From Spisula solida (taxonomy: Eukaryota > Mollusca > Bivalvia > Venerida > Mactridae): a stretch of DNA of 64,000 nt. Made by a program: the position numbers and the translations under genes. The stretch lies in assembly GCA_947247005.1 (NCBI GenBank), contig OX365947.1, positions 39,698,760 through 39,762,759 on the forward strand. Reading direction: 5' to 3'. Below the pieces are notes generated by a model. That model had not been told where the DNA came from. It ran no database searches and saw only the letters and a list, made by a program, of their open reading frames with translations. Shown piece by piece: positions 54,901 through 64,000 of this stretch (the first letter of the stretch is position 1; every line of letters begins with the position of its first letter).

Positions 54901-55088
54901 GTATCATAGTTTACCTGATTACTGCCTTATATCATTGTTCAAATTCTGAAAACGGAAACATGAATTAAATAGTTTTACCTGTTTGAGACAGTTAGGTCAG
55001 GGGTCCATATTTTAGATGCTGGTACGTGTATTTCTCTGACCCCATTGTACATTCTAGGATCCCAGGCTAATCTATCGTCCATCCAGTT
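48642..55088 (-). CDS. Cys-loop ligand-gated ion channel, nicotinic-receptor-like (5' exons not found)
   Basis: Seven minus-strand exons: 55088-54979, 54417-54251, 53651-53523, 51096-50944, 50322-50239, 49602-49496, 48902-48642. Together 1011 nt, 336 aa plus stop; all introns GT-AG and phases closed. Numbering from the first visible residue: NWMDDRLAW and IWTPDL (loop A); Cys68-x13-Cys82, the signature loop; SWKY (loop B Trp89) after an N-glycosylation site NIT; vicinal Cys133-Cys134 in loop C; TVRR before TM1 (about 153-175); TM2 about 187-206; LPFIGK before TM3 (218-238); a short loop of about 73 residues rich in charged residues; TM4 at the very C terminus. Family members are pentameric plasma-membrane channels. 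Loop A Tyr and both loop C Tyr positions look replaced, so acetylcholine binding is doubtful. The signal peptide and first strands (perhaps 80-100 residues) are missing, either unrecognised or beyond the window. Confidence 0.88.
49240..49445 (+). repeat. dispersed GGTCA/CATCTCT repeat, copy 2
   Basis: Partner of 34600-34795: CCAATCAATAACTCAAGAAC, GGACAGTAGGTCAATG, CCTTTAACATTAATGACT, ending ACAAACATCTCTTGTTTA. It lies in the receptor's last intron. Confidence 0.65.
49496..49602 (-). CDS. Receptor exon with TM3
   Basis: Completes Gly215 and reads KMHIVCISLASLGVVLSTIA then TNIGSKTSSLKSTIK. GK-x(2)-IVCIS and the following hydrophobic run fit TM3 of nicotinic-type subunits. Acceptor GTCTTTAG, donor AAG|GTAAGT (phase 0). 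Confidence 0.88.
50239..50322 (-). CDS. Receptor exon with pore-lining TM2
   Basis: Encodes ILLVICGFLSFINMCLHIPF and TASLPFI with split Gly codons at both ends. Aligned to nicotinic TM2, the conserved 9' Leu is Val191. The intermediate ring Glu at -1' appears as Glu181 in the previous exon. Acceptor GTGTTTCAG, donor G|GTATGT. Confidence 0.85.
50944..51096 (-). CDS. Receptor exon: end of loop C, TM1, TM1-TM2 linker
   Basis: Starts by completing Asp136 and reads DDFPQLSITLTVRRMSNMLC; TM1 follows with ILVLPMVLVSLLVPVQFLVP, then NQRENRHLF. The LxITLxxRR lead-in is the usual nicotinic pre-TM1 motif. Acceptor TATTGCAG, donor TTTG|GTAATA. Confidence 0.88.
52647..52893. mobile_element. MITE, copy 1 (receptor intron)
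   Basis: TIR TATCGCTGGCTTAGAATGAG-AAGGTTGTAAGT and, at the right end in reverse complement, ATCGCTGGCTTCAAATGAGA-AGGTCGTATGT. Same family as 53763-54001. About 247 bp, non-coding. Confidence 0.8.
53523..53651 (-). CDS. Receptor exon with loop C and vicinal cysteines
   Basis: Completes Gly93 and reads QDLVIDMWNDVTNLPV, then AKLEVMPMACCP. The adjacent Cys pair is the hallmark of nicotinic alpha-type subunits, but the flanking Tyr residues are absent. Acceptor TCTTGTAG, donor CCAG|GTATGT. Confidence 0.88.
53763..54001. mobile_element. MITE, copy 2 (receptor intron)
   Basis: Left AATCGATGACTTAGAAGAAT-AAGGTCGCAAGT, right (reverse complement) ATCAATTCCCTGGCTTAGAT-GAATAAGGTCGTGCGT. Related to 52647-52893 in TIR and in the CTACTCTTTA internal block, which is in the opposite orientation. 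Confidence 0.75.
54251..54417 (-). CDS. Receptor exon with the Cys loop and loop B
   Basis: Reads VYPADEHNHPATCSYQGRIN, then the signature loop CRMDYTLFPNDEHYC (13 residues between the cysteines, FP-x-D core) and EINITSWKYT. Acceptor TGTTTACAG, donor ACAG|GTATAC. Confidence 0.95.
54764..54877 (-). pseudogene. decayed duplicate of the receptor's NWMDDRLAW exon
   Basis: The minus strand aligns over its length with exon 55088-54979: CTGGAT..CGATA, ATGTACA, AACGGG...GAAAT, the (GT)(A)CCA and TCTAAAAT blocks, CCTGAC.TA.CTGTCT and AAACA. It carries a frameshift, a stop (CTGTCTGA) and has lost the donor (ACAGGT changed to ACAATA). It lies in the intron just after the intact exon. Confidence 0.8.
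54979..55088 (-). CDS. Receptor first visible exon (110 nt), loop A
   Basis: NWMDDRLAWDPRMYNGVREI then HVPASKIWTPDLTVSN. The 110-nt size and the break before xW-x-D equal the conserved exon 4 of vertebrate nicotinic subunits. Acceptor ATATTGCAG, donor ACAG|GTAAAA (phase 2). Confidence 0.93.
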
Positions 55089-56434
55089 CTGCAATATAAT
55101 GTACATTGTTCATGCAAAGACATCAACGTTTTTTTTATATCTTTGGTTCATACATTTGTGTCCATGTAGGCCTATCAGGGTCGAATCCAGGAAGAAAAAC
55201 ACTCTAGGCAAAACTCTTCTAGGCTATATTTGAGGCGTTTTTTTCTTAATAAGTCATACTTTTTTGGTATATTCTCAAATATTCACTGAGTCAAGTGCAT
55301 CGGTGTTCGGTGGCCTCAGCGTGGTTACGGTCTGACAATTCTGACAAAGTACGAGTGCTGGCATATTATGAGACTGTTCCTCCATAAACTGTACATTCAT
55401 TAATTTTCATCAGGAATAAGTTTCGCTGATTTTGTGTATCATGGTACTACGTTACGACATTAAGTCCTCGTGAGTAACACTAGTGTTTACACCTCACACT
55501 GTACGGTGACTTCGCCTAGCATTATACCCCTCAGCTACTAAAACAACCCCCATGAGGTTGCGCAAGTAATCAGTATCACTGTAACGACATCACATATATA
55601 CATGTACATGTATGTGGATAACAACACGGACTATAATATAAGTTCAATATTTCTAAAAAAGTGTTGTTTCTTTCTCAATATTTTGGCAAACATTTTCTGT
55701 CGTTGCCATGGTAAAACATCTTTAAAAAAACTTTTTTTCGTAATACTGTGAATGGTGATATCATGATACGGTATGGGCCTTAATTTACCATTCATGGCCT
55801 TAGATCGATAGTCTTTGCAACTTATTATATAGAATTGCTAATGTGGAACTGCAGTTGGCAAGAAGATAGGCATATGTTTGTGATGTCATAGCTACATAAC
55901 TCGACCAGATAAAACAATGCAATTTCATAGTTGTAATAAGTATTTTATATACATCATTATGAAGAAAAGCAACCATTTTCGAATAATTCCTCATGGTGAC
56001 TCAAAATCTCATGGCCAGTCACATATCATCTTTTATCTTGAATCTATAAGCACGTCTTGCTGTCATACTATACTATAAATGGCGGATAATGACAAAATGA
56101 AACCGATTGTTGCGTTTATTTTGTCGTTCAGTATAATGCTGTTAATCTATTTGTCTATAATTACTGACTCTGTTAATCGGTACCTGAATACTTATTTACT
56201 ATCTCATAAATCTACATACATCTTATAAGCAATGAGCATGCTTCAATTTACTTAATTAATTAAAATACTTTAAACTCGACATTCAATCTTTAGAACTATA
56301 TAATCAACAAAGCGTAAGTAATGGCTTTTTTACAGAATTCTGAAGATCCTATCGCTAATGCTGCGTTTAACCGCTAATGTGCAAGTAATTACAAACAAGG
56401 GTACGTCTTTTACTGACTGATTATACAAATAGCC
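55089..56434 (-). other. region expected to hold upstream receptor exons; none recognised
   Basis: By family structure a 45-nt exon ending near W-L-x-Q and a larger exon should precede. I found no candidate with proper splice sites and matching residues. A short minus-strand stretch near 55510-55590 (DTDYLRNLMG) was considered and rejected. Confidence 0.35.
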
Positions 56435-56650
56435 CAGTTAGGATAGTGTGACAGTGACGTTGCAGTTTATGTGTACGCAAAAAATCACAACCATTGTCAA
56501 AATAGGTAGAGCGAAGTTTAATATGTTAGTTTAGCATTGAAATTTTAGTTGTTTGTACAGTATAATTGGTTTTACACCGTTATAGTGGACTCGACCGCTG
56601 CTTCACTGGATTTTTATCCTGACTGGACTATACTTCCCGGCATACTTCCA
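56435..56650 (+). repeat. dispersed repeat, copy 2
   Basis: Partner of 18290-18520 in the same orientation, with blocks CCCAGTTAGGATAGTG, GTTTATGTGTACGCA and ATAGTGGACTCGACCGCTGC. Non-coding. Confidence 0.75.
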
Positions 56651-57624
56651 CCGTGTTGATCCAGAAACTATAGATAACAGAGATAGGCTATTGCCTCTGT
56701 AACCTACCAAATATCACCCTGTGACTTAAATTCATCAAAATTGACCATTTTGTAACGAATAAACCTTTCACAGTCCTATCACCAACAACGTGACTTTTTT
56801 TGAAAGCTAACACTGCGCCTATTTTCTGCTCTTATAATATTTGAATTAATTTATGTTGTCTGTATTTTCATGTTTGATAATGACAAAAATGTTTATTCCT
56901 TTGGTTTACTGAATACTCTTTCATCTGAATGAATTGTAATGTAGGCTCCTTTAAATCCCTGCTGTTATATCATACGATGACCATAGATATATATATATAA
57001 CATATACTGATTCTGTAAAAGAGCGGTTTCTTGCCGGTTAGTGAGAAATGTTTTTCAAATTGTTGCCATGTTTTCTGAAGGCATGTTCAACCATAACTTT
57101 AAATTTAAAATCACTCTGTTCGAAATGCGACTATACTCTCCAGTTGTTTCGTATAAAACTGTTAACTGTCGTATGTATGTAACAAGGTTAAATGTATCTC
57201 ACTATGGAGAAGTTCATTGTTTGTGGCTAGCATGTTTGTAGTAAAAATAGCATGTATGTGCGAATACAGACAGAGAAAGTATATTTATTGTACAAAGAGA
57301 ATATTTTACCAAATACTGATTAAATCTTAAATCTATCCTTCTACATGGTAGGATGTATAGTACGGGTAGTACGGGTAGGATTGGTAAGAGAATTGTGACA
57401 ACCAGGTATTATTGTTACAATATGTCCCAGTTTTCATATGTTATTTCACAGTTGAAGCTAAAATTAAGTCGTATATTTTACGTATTTGATCGTAGATCTG
57501 TTTATTCTTTGATATGATGTCGCCACTTGGTTTATTCTAATTCGCTAGGAACACAGTGTCCCATATATCTGTTAAACGATACATTTGTGCATGTCGAGTG
57601 TCTTATGAGGTACACGAAGAGTTA

Positions 57625-57700
57625 AGTATCGACTTAACAGGCATCCAGTTCTTCGCGTGACTCCCAGCCACTAGACAATCAAACCGAGTGTACAGATAGG
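57625..57700. repeat. short dispersed repeat (partner at 59970-60060)
   Basis: AACAGGCATCCAGTTCTTCG-CGTGACTCCCAGCCACTAGA-CAATC matches AACAGGCATCCAATTATTCG at 59990 and the following segment. Nature unknown. Confidence 0.5.
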
Positions 57701-58804
57701 GCATTTTGTAAGATCCAGACATACTAAGTGTTTTATATGTATTCGAACGACTGAGATCGGGACCTATATTCGATGCAAAGGTCAATGGATATACAAACCA
57801 TTCAAAAGTACCAGAATGGCTGTACTAACAATACTATTATTATAATCATTAAATGATTGAGTGAACTGACAATAGCTCAATTAATTTTCACAGAAAGTTT
57901 CAATTTAATAATGTTGTATTTTTTATAGTTCAAATTGACTTGCTTCCCCCGAAGTCAGAGGCCATTGGCCAATTAGGCTGGGACAAAACCGAATGGCCAA
58001 TCACTACGACTGTCTCAATCGAACGCAAAAGAATGATTTGCTGTGTAAGAAGAAAATGTCGCTTAGTATAATACTTAAACGTAAAATAACAACAGTTATA
58101 GCTTAATTTAAGGAAGATAGGGCGCATACGCTATGCTCGGAACATAAAAAAATAATATCTATAGTATGTACGTGTACATGTATACATACAGGTGTAATTT
58201 ACCATGGAAACGTTTTATCAACATGTGGTAAATCTACGTGAATACCGCTTTAAGTATGACACTACGTATTTATATGACATTCTGTCTCTCATGATACTTA
58301 GTTTTATTATCAAGGTGTTGAATTCATTTCTATGCTTATTCAAATTTCCCCAGGTTTTCCGCCATGAATACTTTATTTCCCAGGTAATATCAATCAAGGA
58401 ATACGAGACCGTGAAAATATTTGAAAAGCGTTTCCATGGTTATTGCAAATATGGGTTTTTTTATAACATTGTTCTTTTGTCGTCTAAATATGGATATATT
58501 TACCATCGTCAATGAAATCGTTGTTGAAAGTTCCTGCAAGCCTTCATCCTGAAACAAGGAAATATGTCTTTTAAAATTGTATATATCAGTGAAATGCCAG
58601 TGTGTATGTAGTAAATAATAATAATAATAATGATACAATAAAAATAAAATACCGGTACTTTATTTAACGACTTATTTGACGATATAAGTCAATCTTCCAT
58701 AAGATCTCCAACAATGAATAGTGAACAATGAACTAGAAGAATAATATGGAACACTTTTCCAAGAAACATTTGGTCACCCATCGTATTCACGATTAATGAT
58801 TCAA

Positions 58805-58910
58805 TGTACGCTCATTGGTTGATGTGATTCAAACCCACGATCCTGACGGCGCCTAGCACTGACCGATGTGAGTGCAACCATACCGACTGCACTACCGAGG
58901 AAACTCCTAA
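58805..58910 (-). repeat. tRNA-derived SINE head (fragment)
   Basis: The minus strand reads CGGTAGTGCAGTCGGTATGG, then GGCGCC and the B-box-like GTGGGTTTGAATCAC. No acceptor stem. Confidence 0.5.
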
Positions 58911-59289
58911 TTAAGCTGTTCAAATAAACGGCTAACATGACCGTCGTTAGGCCTATTGCACTACCTGGGGTATAAGATGGGAAATATACTTGAGCGGGAA
59001 ATATACACGACAGGTGGTTAGTTCGAATCATCCAGTCAAGTGATGCATCAAAATTGGTAGTTTAACTTGCGAATACGAGTATTCAACATGCATATTTCAT
59101 GTTCCATTATGATACAATAATTATTCAAATATAGATTATTATCTCAAATGGTTGTTTAATTGGTTTGTACTGAACTTGTACAAATGATCGATATATATTT
59201 AATGATATTGGCGGTTAACTGCAGGTGGTTGTTTAATTCAAATGACGGCTGTGGCACTGGTTTGGCTGTAATAACGAACCATACGCTGT

Positions 59290-59570
59290 AGACGACTTCT
59301 GAAAGTAGATGGTCACCTCCTCTATAAGTATAGCCTATTGATAGAGCGTCCACTTCGAATTCGGGGAGCTCTCCGGTTCGATCTCAGACCGCGTCGTACC
59401 AAAAACGAAATACAAATGGTACCAGTCATTCCCCTTTAGACACCCAGTATAAAAGGCAAACTGGTTTTCTTTTCTCTCATATCCCCATGGCGACAGATAC
59501 CATCAGGAATGAGGTGTTGAGAGTGATTGATGTAAGTTGGAAAACCTTGTTTTACAATAAACCCATTCCT
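59290..59570 (+). repeat. SINE-C copy 2
   Basis: Diverged head (TATAGCCTATTGATAGAGCG, B-box-like CCGGTTCGATCTCAG), body TACCAAAAACGAA, tail CTTTTCTCTCATATCCCCAT, GGAATGAGGTGTTGAGAGTG. Matches 45505-45735. Confidence 0.8.
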
Positions 59571-59969
59571 CAATTAGTACATTGTATAGTAAATCACTGT
59601 TGCTTGTATTAAATAAACCCATTATGGTGATTGCACATTGTATCTAAACATTAATCTTAACAACTAAGTTTGCATTATAGCATTGATGCGACTGAAAGCT
59701 TCCGGGTGAAACTTATTTAAATTAACTCACGGTTGATCTTGTAAGAAAGACAGATATACAAAAATGTAGTTCATGAACATTTATTACTCTAAAAATGTAT
59801 TAGAACTTATCATGCTTGCATGAATACTGCCATTGATAAACACTGCTGAACATGTATTACACTCCCCTTTTTGCCTTACTGTGTGTACACTGTTTCCCAT
59901 TGAGTGACACCTAGCTCTATTTACCGACCCTTTATTTTGCACGAGAGTCGCACATGCGTGTCGCGCCGT

Positions 59970-60060
59970 TTAGCACGAGTGACTCAACAGGCATCCAATT
60001 ATTCGTGTAAATCCCATCATGAGACAATCGTCAAACATCTTAATTATGCTTGTGGTATAG
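59970..60060. repeat. short dispersed repeat, second copy
   Basis: Partner of 57625-57700. Shared core AACAGGCATCCA...TTCG.GT followed by AGACAATC. Confidence 0.5.
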
Positions 60061-60099
60061 AGATAGGACCCATTGTGCCTGTAGATGTATTCTAATTTT

Positions 60100-62560
60100 C
60101 TCCCTTGTCCCGCTTTAAAACACTTGTTTATTATGTAAAATGTTCCCTATTGTACCGTGGGGGCCTCGTCTCCTCCATGCACTATTTGCTACTTTGTCTC
60201 CTACTGGTCCTTTTTTTCTCTCCAACCAACGTTATTCTACGCCCCTTGATACAGCGCGACTGTATTTCGCGTTACTTCCGGTTTCTTGCTCTTATGTGCA
60301 GGACTGACTTGCAGTATCACATAGTTTGACATATATAACATTAGCTTATTCAATCGCCAATTATTTTTATCATGAAATACTGGCATAAATTTCAGTTTGA
60401 TACGTTTTACAAAACAATCAGTTAATTAGATCTACTCCACAACCGTGAAACCGGAAGTAACACGACGGTCTACGAGTAGCTGCAGACACGATTTCTATTC
60501 TACTGTCCTCCTATTCCTCACACTATGTCTCACTTGAACTCATTAGGGAAGGCTGGATATTCATCATCAAACACATACACTTCCTGTTCATTTAATAGCA
60601 AAATTATTAATCAAACATTTGCCTCGATCTGTTTGTTTACCTAAATCAATGACTAATGTATAATTGAATAACATTTCTAATACAAGCAAAATTAACATGT
60701 TCACGTGATGTGATTCGCAGTACGTATTGTAGGAATGTTTCTCTGATTCTACTTTATGTATATTTGCTCTTGTTCGGACCATTAAACGTGCTATTCAGTC
60801 GATTTCACGTTCAATAAACAATCGCTGATATGTATCAACAAGAATAAAGCATCATAAATAAATATTTATTTCTCACAATTAGCATTTAAAACGGCACCGT
60901 CAGTCGCAGAAGTATTATCGTAACCATGACGACCACAAACAAGCGGAAAGAAAAACTGATAATATTCTAATGTGAATTCCTTAACCAGTACAACTTGGAC
61001 ATGTACAAGATAACAACATTATTTATCGAAACATGTCTCTCATGAAATTGTAGTACCTCGTGGTGCATTTCTCTAATAAGCATTAGCACATGACTATCAC
61101 ATTTTAATGTCAAATATATAAAGTTATTCATGAGTCAGTAATTTCTTCTTTAGTTACTTGTGTAATTGATCAATGTCTAAAGCAGGTTTCGATTCATACC
61201 GATCTTTGTAATAAGAAGTACGTATACTCAGCGTCAATTAAGAGTTACCACCCTATGGACTTTATATCTTAAAATTCACTACACTGTGTTAAAAGCCGAA
61301 CACGACTATGTTTTGACATTACTGTGTAGTCACAACTGTCTTATTTAACTATATTTAAATGCACACACTATAAAACTTTTGTACCAATAGGTGACTGGTC
61401 ATACTGCATACAAAATACAGAGGTATATATAAGTGGTAACTTTTCAGTGACGCTCCGTATATATCGTTGACTTTGCTAGGCTTTTTATTGTCATCTTTTA
61501 TTATGGTTCTATGGTTGGCAAGCTGTATAATTATGCATAATTTCATATTTAATCAAATTTATGTATTTTAACTTCCTTTTACCCAGTATTATACAACTAT
61601 TACAGTACTGCAGCCATATTATAGAAGCATTACATATGGTGGTTACATACAAACATTATCGAAATGGTACTGACATAGCTCATTCGCTTGGTGCTCAGTT
61701 CAAGAACCGATTGACACCGTGTCAGGATAACGTGACTTTGTAGTTTTTATATGACAGAGTCGATGGCACTTAAATCTAAAATAAAACCCGAACCCAAACC
61801 ATTTAAAAACACGTAAATGACACGAATGCATGACTTGTGAAAAAATCAGTTGAGTTCTATGAATTATTCAGATAAAATCGTCATTCTTTCATGGTTGATG
61901 AATTTCTAAGCATTATAGTATTTAAATGAAGACGACAGGTTTAAGTCGTGTAGGCCGGTGATGTTGGAAAAGGTTGCAATGATATTATTGTAACCAAATA
62001 AAAACACACCTGCTCACACATTACCATCTCAATACCTCTCAGTGCTATAATTAACCGGCTTTAGCTCAATCAAATTCAGCCGCCCAGCTACATGTATATA
62101 TAGCCTATAGCTACCCGTTCGTAAGCCCAAATGAATTAAGCCGTACCGGACCGTGAATTTCCACGTTTCCACGGTAGCGGCATTTAGCTCAATCCATAGA
62201 CATATGGAAAGCGTGTACGGACTTGGTTAGAATCATATTCATATCGAACCATGGAATATTCAAGTAATAAAAAACAAACACGTTTATTGATTGTGGCACT
62301 GATCTTCTTACAAGTGTCATTAATATTTAATGACGGATAATAACCGTTCACAATGACTGCTAGATTTGAGCAATAAAACGAGCTTCACGTTTTCTGCGTA
62401 GCTAATATTGACATAAATACGAACTCATTAAATTTGAATCAATTTTCCAGAGACATTCTCAGAATGTGACATATAAAACATGACTGGAGACTTGTAGATT
62501 TGTAAACTTTATAGTGCATGTAGTCAGTGTTCACGTTATTATACACATGCATTTAAGCAA
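60100..62560. other. no recognisable feature
   Basis: AT-rich sequence. Only short accidental ORFs, no SINE boxes, TIR pairs or tandem arrays that I could support. Confidence 0.45.
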
Positions 62561-62599
62561 CGCTGCTGAAAGTTATTCTGTCATATGGAGTCTACCCTG

Positions 62600-62950
62600 T
62601 CACATCCCCCAGCCACTAGACCAACTAGTCATAGGCCAACCAGTGCTAGACCAGTCAGTTCTGGACAAAACAAGTCCTTGGCCAACCAGTCATAGACCAA
62701 CATTTCTGGACAAACTAGTCTGGATCAAACACGTCATAGACCAACGAGTCCTTGAACAACGAGTCCTAGATCAACAAGTCCTAGATCAAAATGTACGGTA
62801 CGGGACGAACCAAGCCATAGACCAACGAGTCCTGAACCCGCAAGTCCTAAGCCATTAAGTCCTAGACCAACAAGTCCTAAACCAACAAGTCCCAGACCAA
62901 CAAGTGCTAGACCAAAGAGTTACATACCTACATTAAGTCCTGGACCAACA
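62600..62950 (+). repeat. 15-bp minisatellite, degenerate
   Basis: Unit GTCCTAGACCAACAA, most regular at 62845-62930 and more diverged upstream. With a 15-bp period it reads as repeating SPRPT in one frame and VLDQQ in another; stops break both upstream. Confidence 0.85.
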
Positions 62951-63615
62951 TACATTAAACGGCGAAGCTATATCAGTAGTATTTTAACGATTATGATATA
63001 TCGGGACACGGGATCGGCCGTATTACTTCTGATCACTAACTAAATGAAATCCACCCTCGAACGTAGGCGCGCGCTCTCTCTCTCTATCTATACCATTGTT
63101 TTAGCCATAGGTTGTCACATAGGAAACAAGAGCATTTTGTATTAAAACATTTACAAATGTATATACTTAAATACCACTTAAACTAAAAAAATGTTACTTT
63201 TTGTACATGTTAATTTGTATGTATCTTATATCTAGTACTTTTTATGACAATACAATGGTGACCTAGGAAACCATGCGTCAATTATTGAGACTATTGTTTC
63301 CCATAAAAGGCAAACGTTATACTAGCAGCATGTAACTTATATCCATGTATACAAGTTTTTTTATATACATGTATGCACATTTGTAATACAAAATTCAATA
63401 CGGGGCTAGTTACCACAAAAATCCGCCAATATAACGACAAATCTGTATTTGTATATATTCATCTTGTCTTTTGTCTTTTTGTACATGTATATACATGTAT
63501 ATGTTTTTGTTAAAATTTTCAACTTGCCACATTATTATTATTGCATTGGCAATAAACATTTTATATGTTTACGTCAAATAAAATATTGAAGTATTGAAGT
63601 TGTACCCGTGGTCAC

Positions 63616-63815
63616 ATGAATTAAACAATCACCCGTCTTATGCAACCAATATTATTACCCCTCCCCTCTCCATAATAATGTTTGTATTGACACATTGTTT
63701 GTATAAATGCCGTCTTATGCAATCACCTGTCTTATGCAACCAACCTTATTAATCCCCTCAAAATAATGTTTATATTGAATAAACCTGCATTAAACAATCA
63801 CCTTCTTTAAGCAGT
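63616..63815 (+). repeat. tandem repeat of about 95 bp, two to three copies
   Basis: ACAATCACCCGTCTTATGCA-ACCAA...TTATTA.CCC...AATAATGTTT recurs at about 63719 and in part at about 63792. No coding capacity. Confidence 0.75.
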
Positions 63816-64000
63816 TATATTTGATGTCGTCACTTCACTGGCTGTTTAAAACAGGTTAGAGTGTAAACATGTGTTGAATTACTTAATCATAATATTTTAT
63901 TTCCGTGCATTTACATGAAACTGAAACATTGATACACTTGACAAATATAACATCGACACTAGTTACAGGAAGTGCACATTACGGTTATCAAAACTTAGAA

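Noticed and set aside
55510..55595. Candidate N-terminal receptor exon on the minus strand (DTDYLRNLMG...YNARRSH)
   Set aside because: It vaguely resembles the start of a nicotinic subunit, but an in-frame stop comes before any donor and the phase does not fit. No support.
57603..57785. Minus-strand ORF of 60 codons
   Set aside because: Overlaps a short dispersed repeat that recurs at 59970; no protein similarity recognised.

Overview
The window looks like AT-rich, intron-rich, repeat-dense animal nuclear DNA, most likely from a bivalve mollusc. I infer that from two genes of animal type, GT-AG introns of 0.2 to 9 kb, many tRNA-derived SINEs and foldback/MITE elements, and 145-bp GGTCA-rich arrays of a kind I associate with bivalve genomes. 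The species cannot be named from the sequence. There is no sign of bacterial organisation, CRISPR or operons.

Two protein-coding genes lie tail to tail. (1) On the + strand, a complete long-chain acyl-CoA synthetase of the ACSL1/5/6 group: 20 coding exons from the ATG at 9854 to the TAA at 41810. All reading phases close, giving 683 residues, a typical family length. It has an N-terminal membrane anchor, the AMP-binding P-loop, a GYGQTE motif, the adenylate-site GWLHTGD segment and the [13 protein letters not shown] segment that separates ACSL1/5/6 from ACSL3/4. (2) On the - strand, the last seven exons (55088 down to 48642, 336 residues) of a divergent Cys-loop ligand-gated ion channel, nicotinic-receptor-like. 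It has the 13-residue Cys loop, a vicinal Cys pair in loop C, and TM1 to TM4. Its first exons (signal peptide and first strands) were not found. The two genes have no evident functional link.

Layout: 1-9.8 kb is intergenic and filled with repeats, including a TA-flanked 1.4-kb TIR element and a 3.5-kb composite foldback element. 9.8-43.9 kb is the ACSL gene. Its introns carry a foldback-like 5.15-kb element with a nested Tc1/mariner relic, two 145-bp-unit arrays, minisatellites with 72-, 54-, 34- and 24-bp units, and many MITEs and SINEs. 43.9-48.6 kb is the convergent intergenic stretch with a pogo-like TIR element. 48.6-55.1 kb is the receptor gene, with two related MITEs and a decayed duplicate of its first visible exon. 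55.1-64 kb has no recognisable coding sequence, only dispersed repeats and minisatellites.

The most interesting signals are a 54-bp tandem duplication that places three decoy 3' splice sites, each with its own in-frame TAG, before ACSL exon 11; the decayed duplicate exon in the receptor; the two large foldback structures; a palindrome and a minisatellite that nearly touch the acceptors of the last ACSL exons; and minisatellites that fake long ORFs on both strands.
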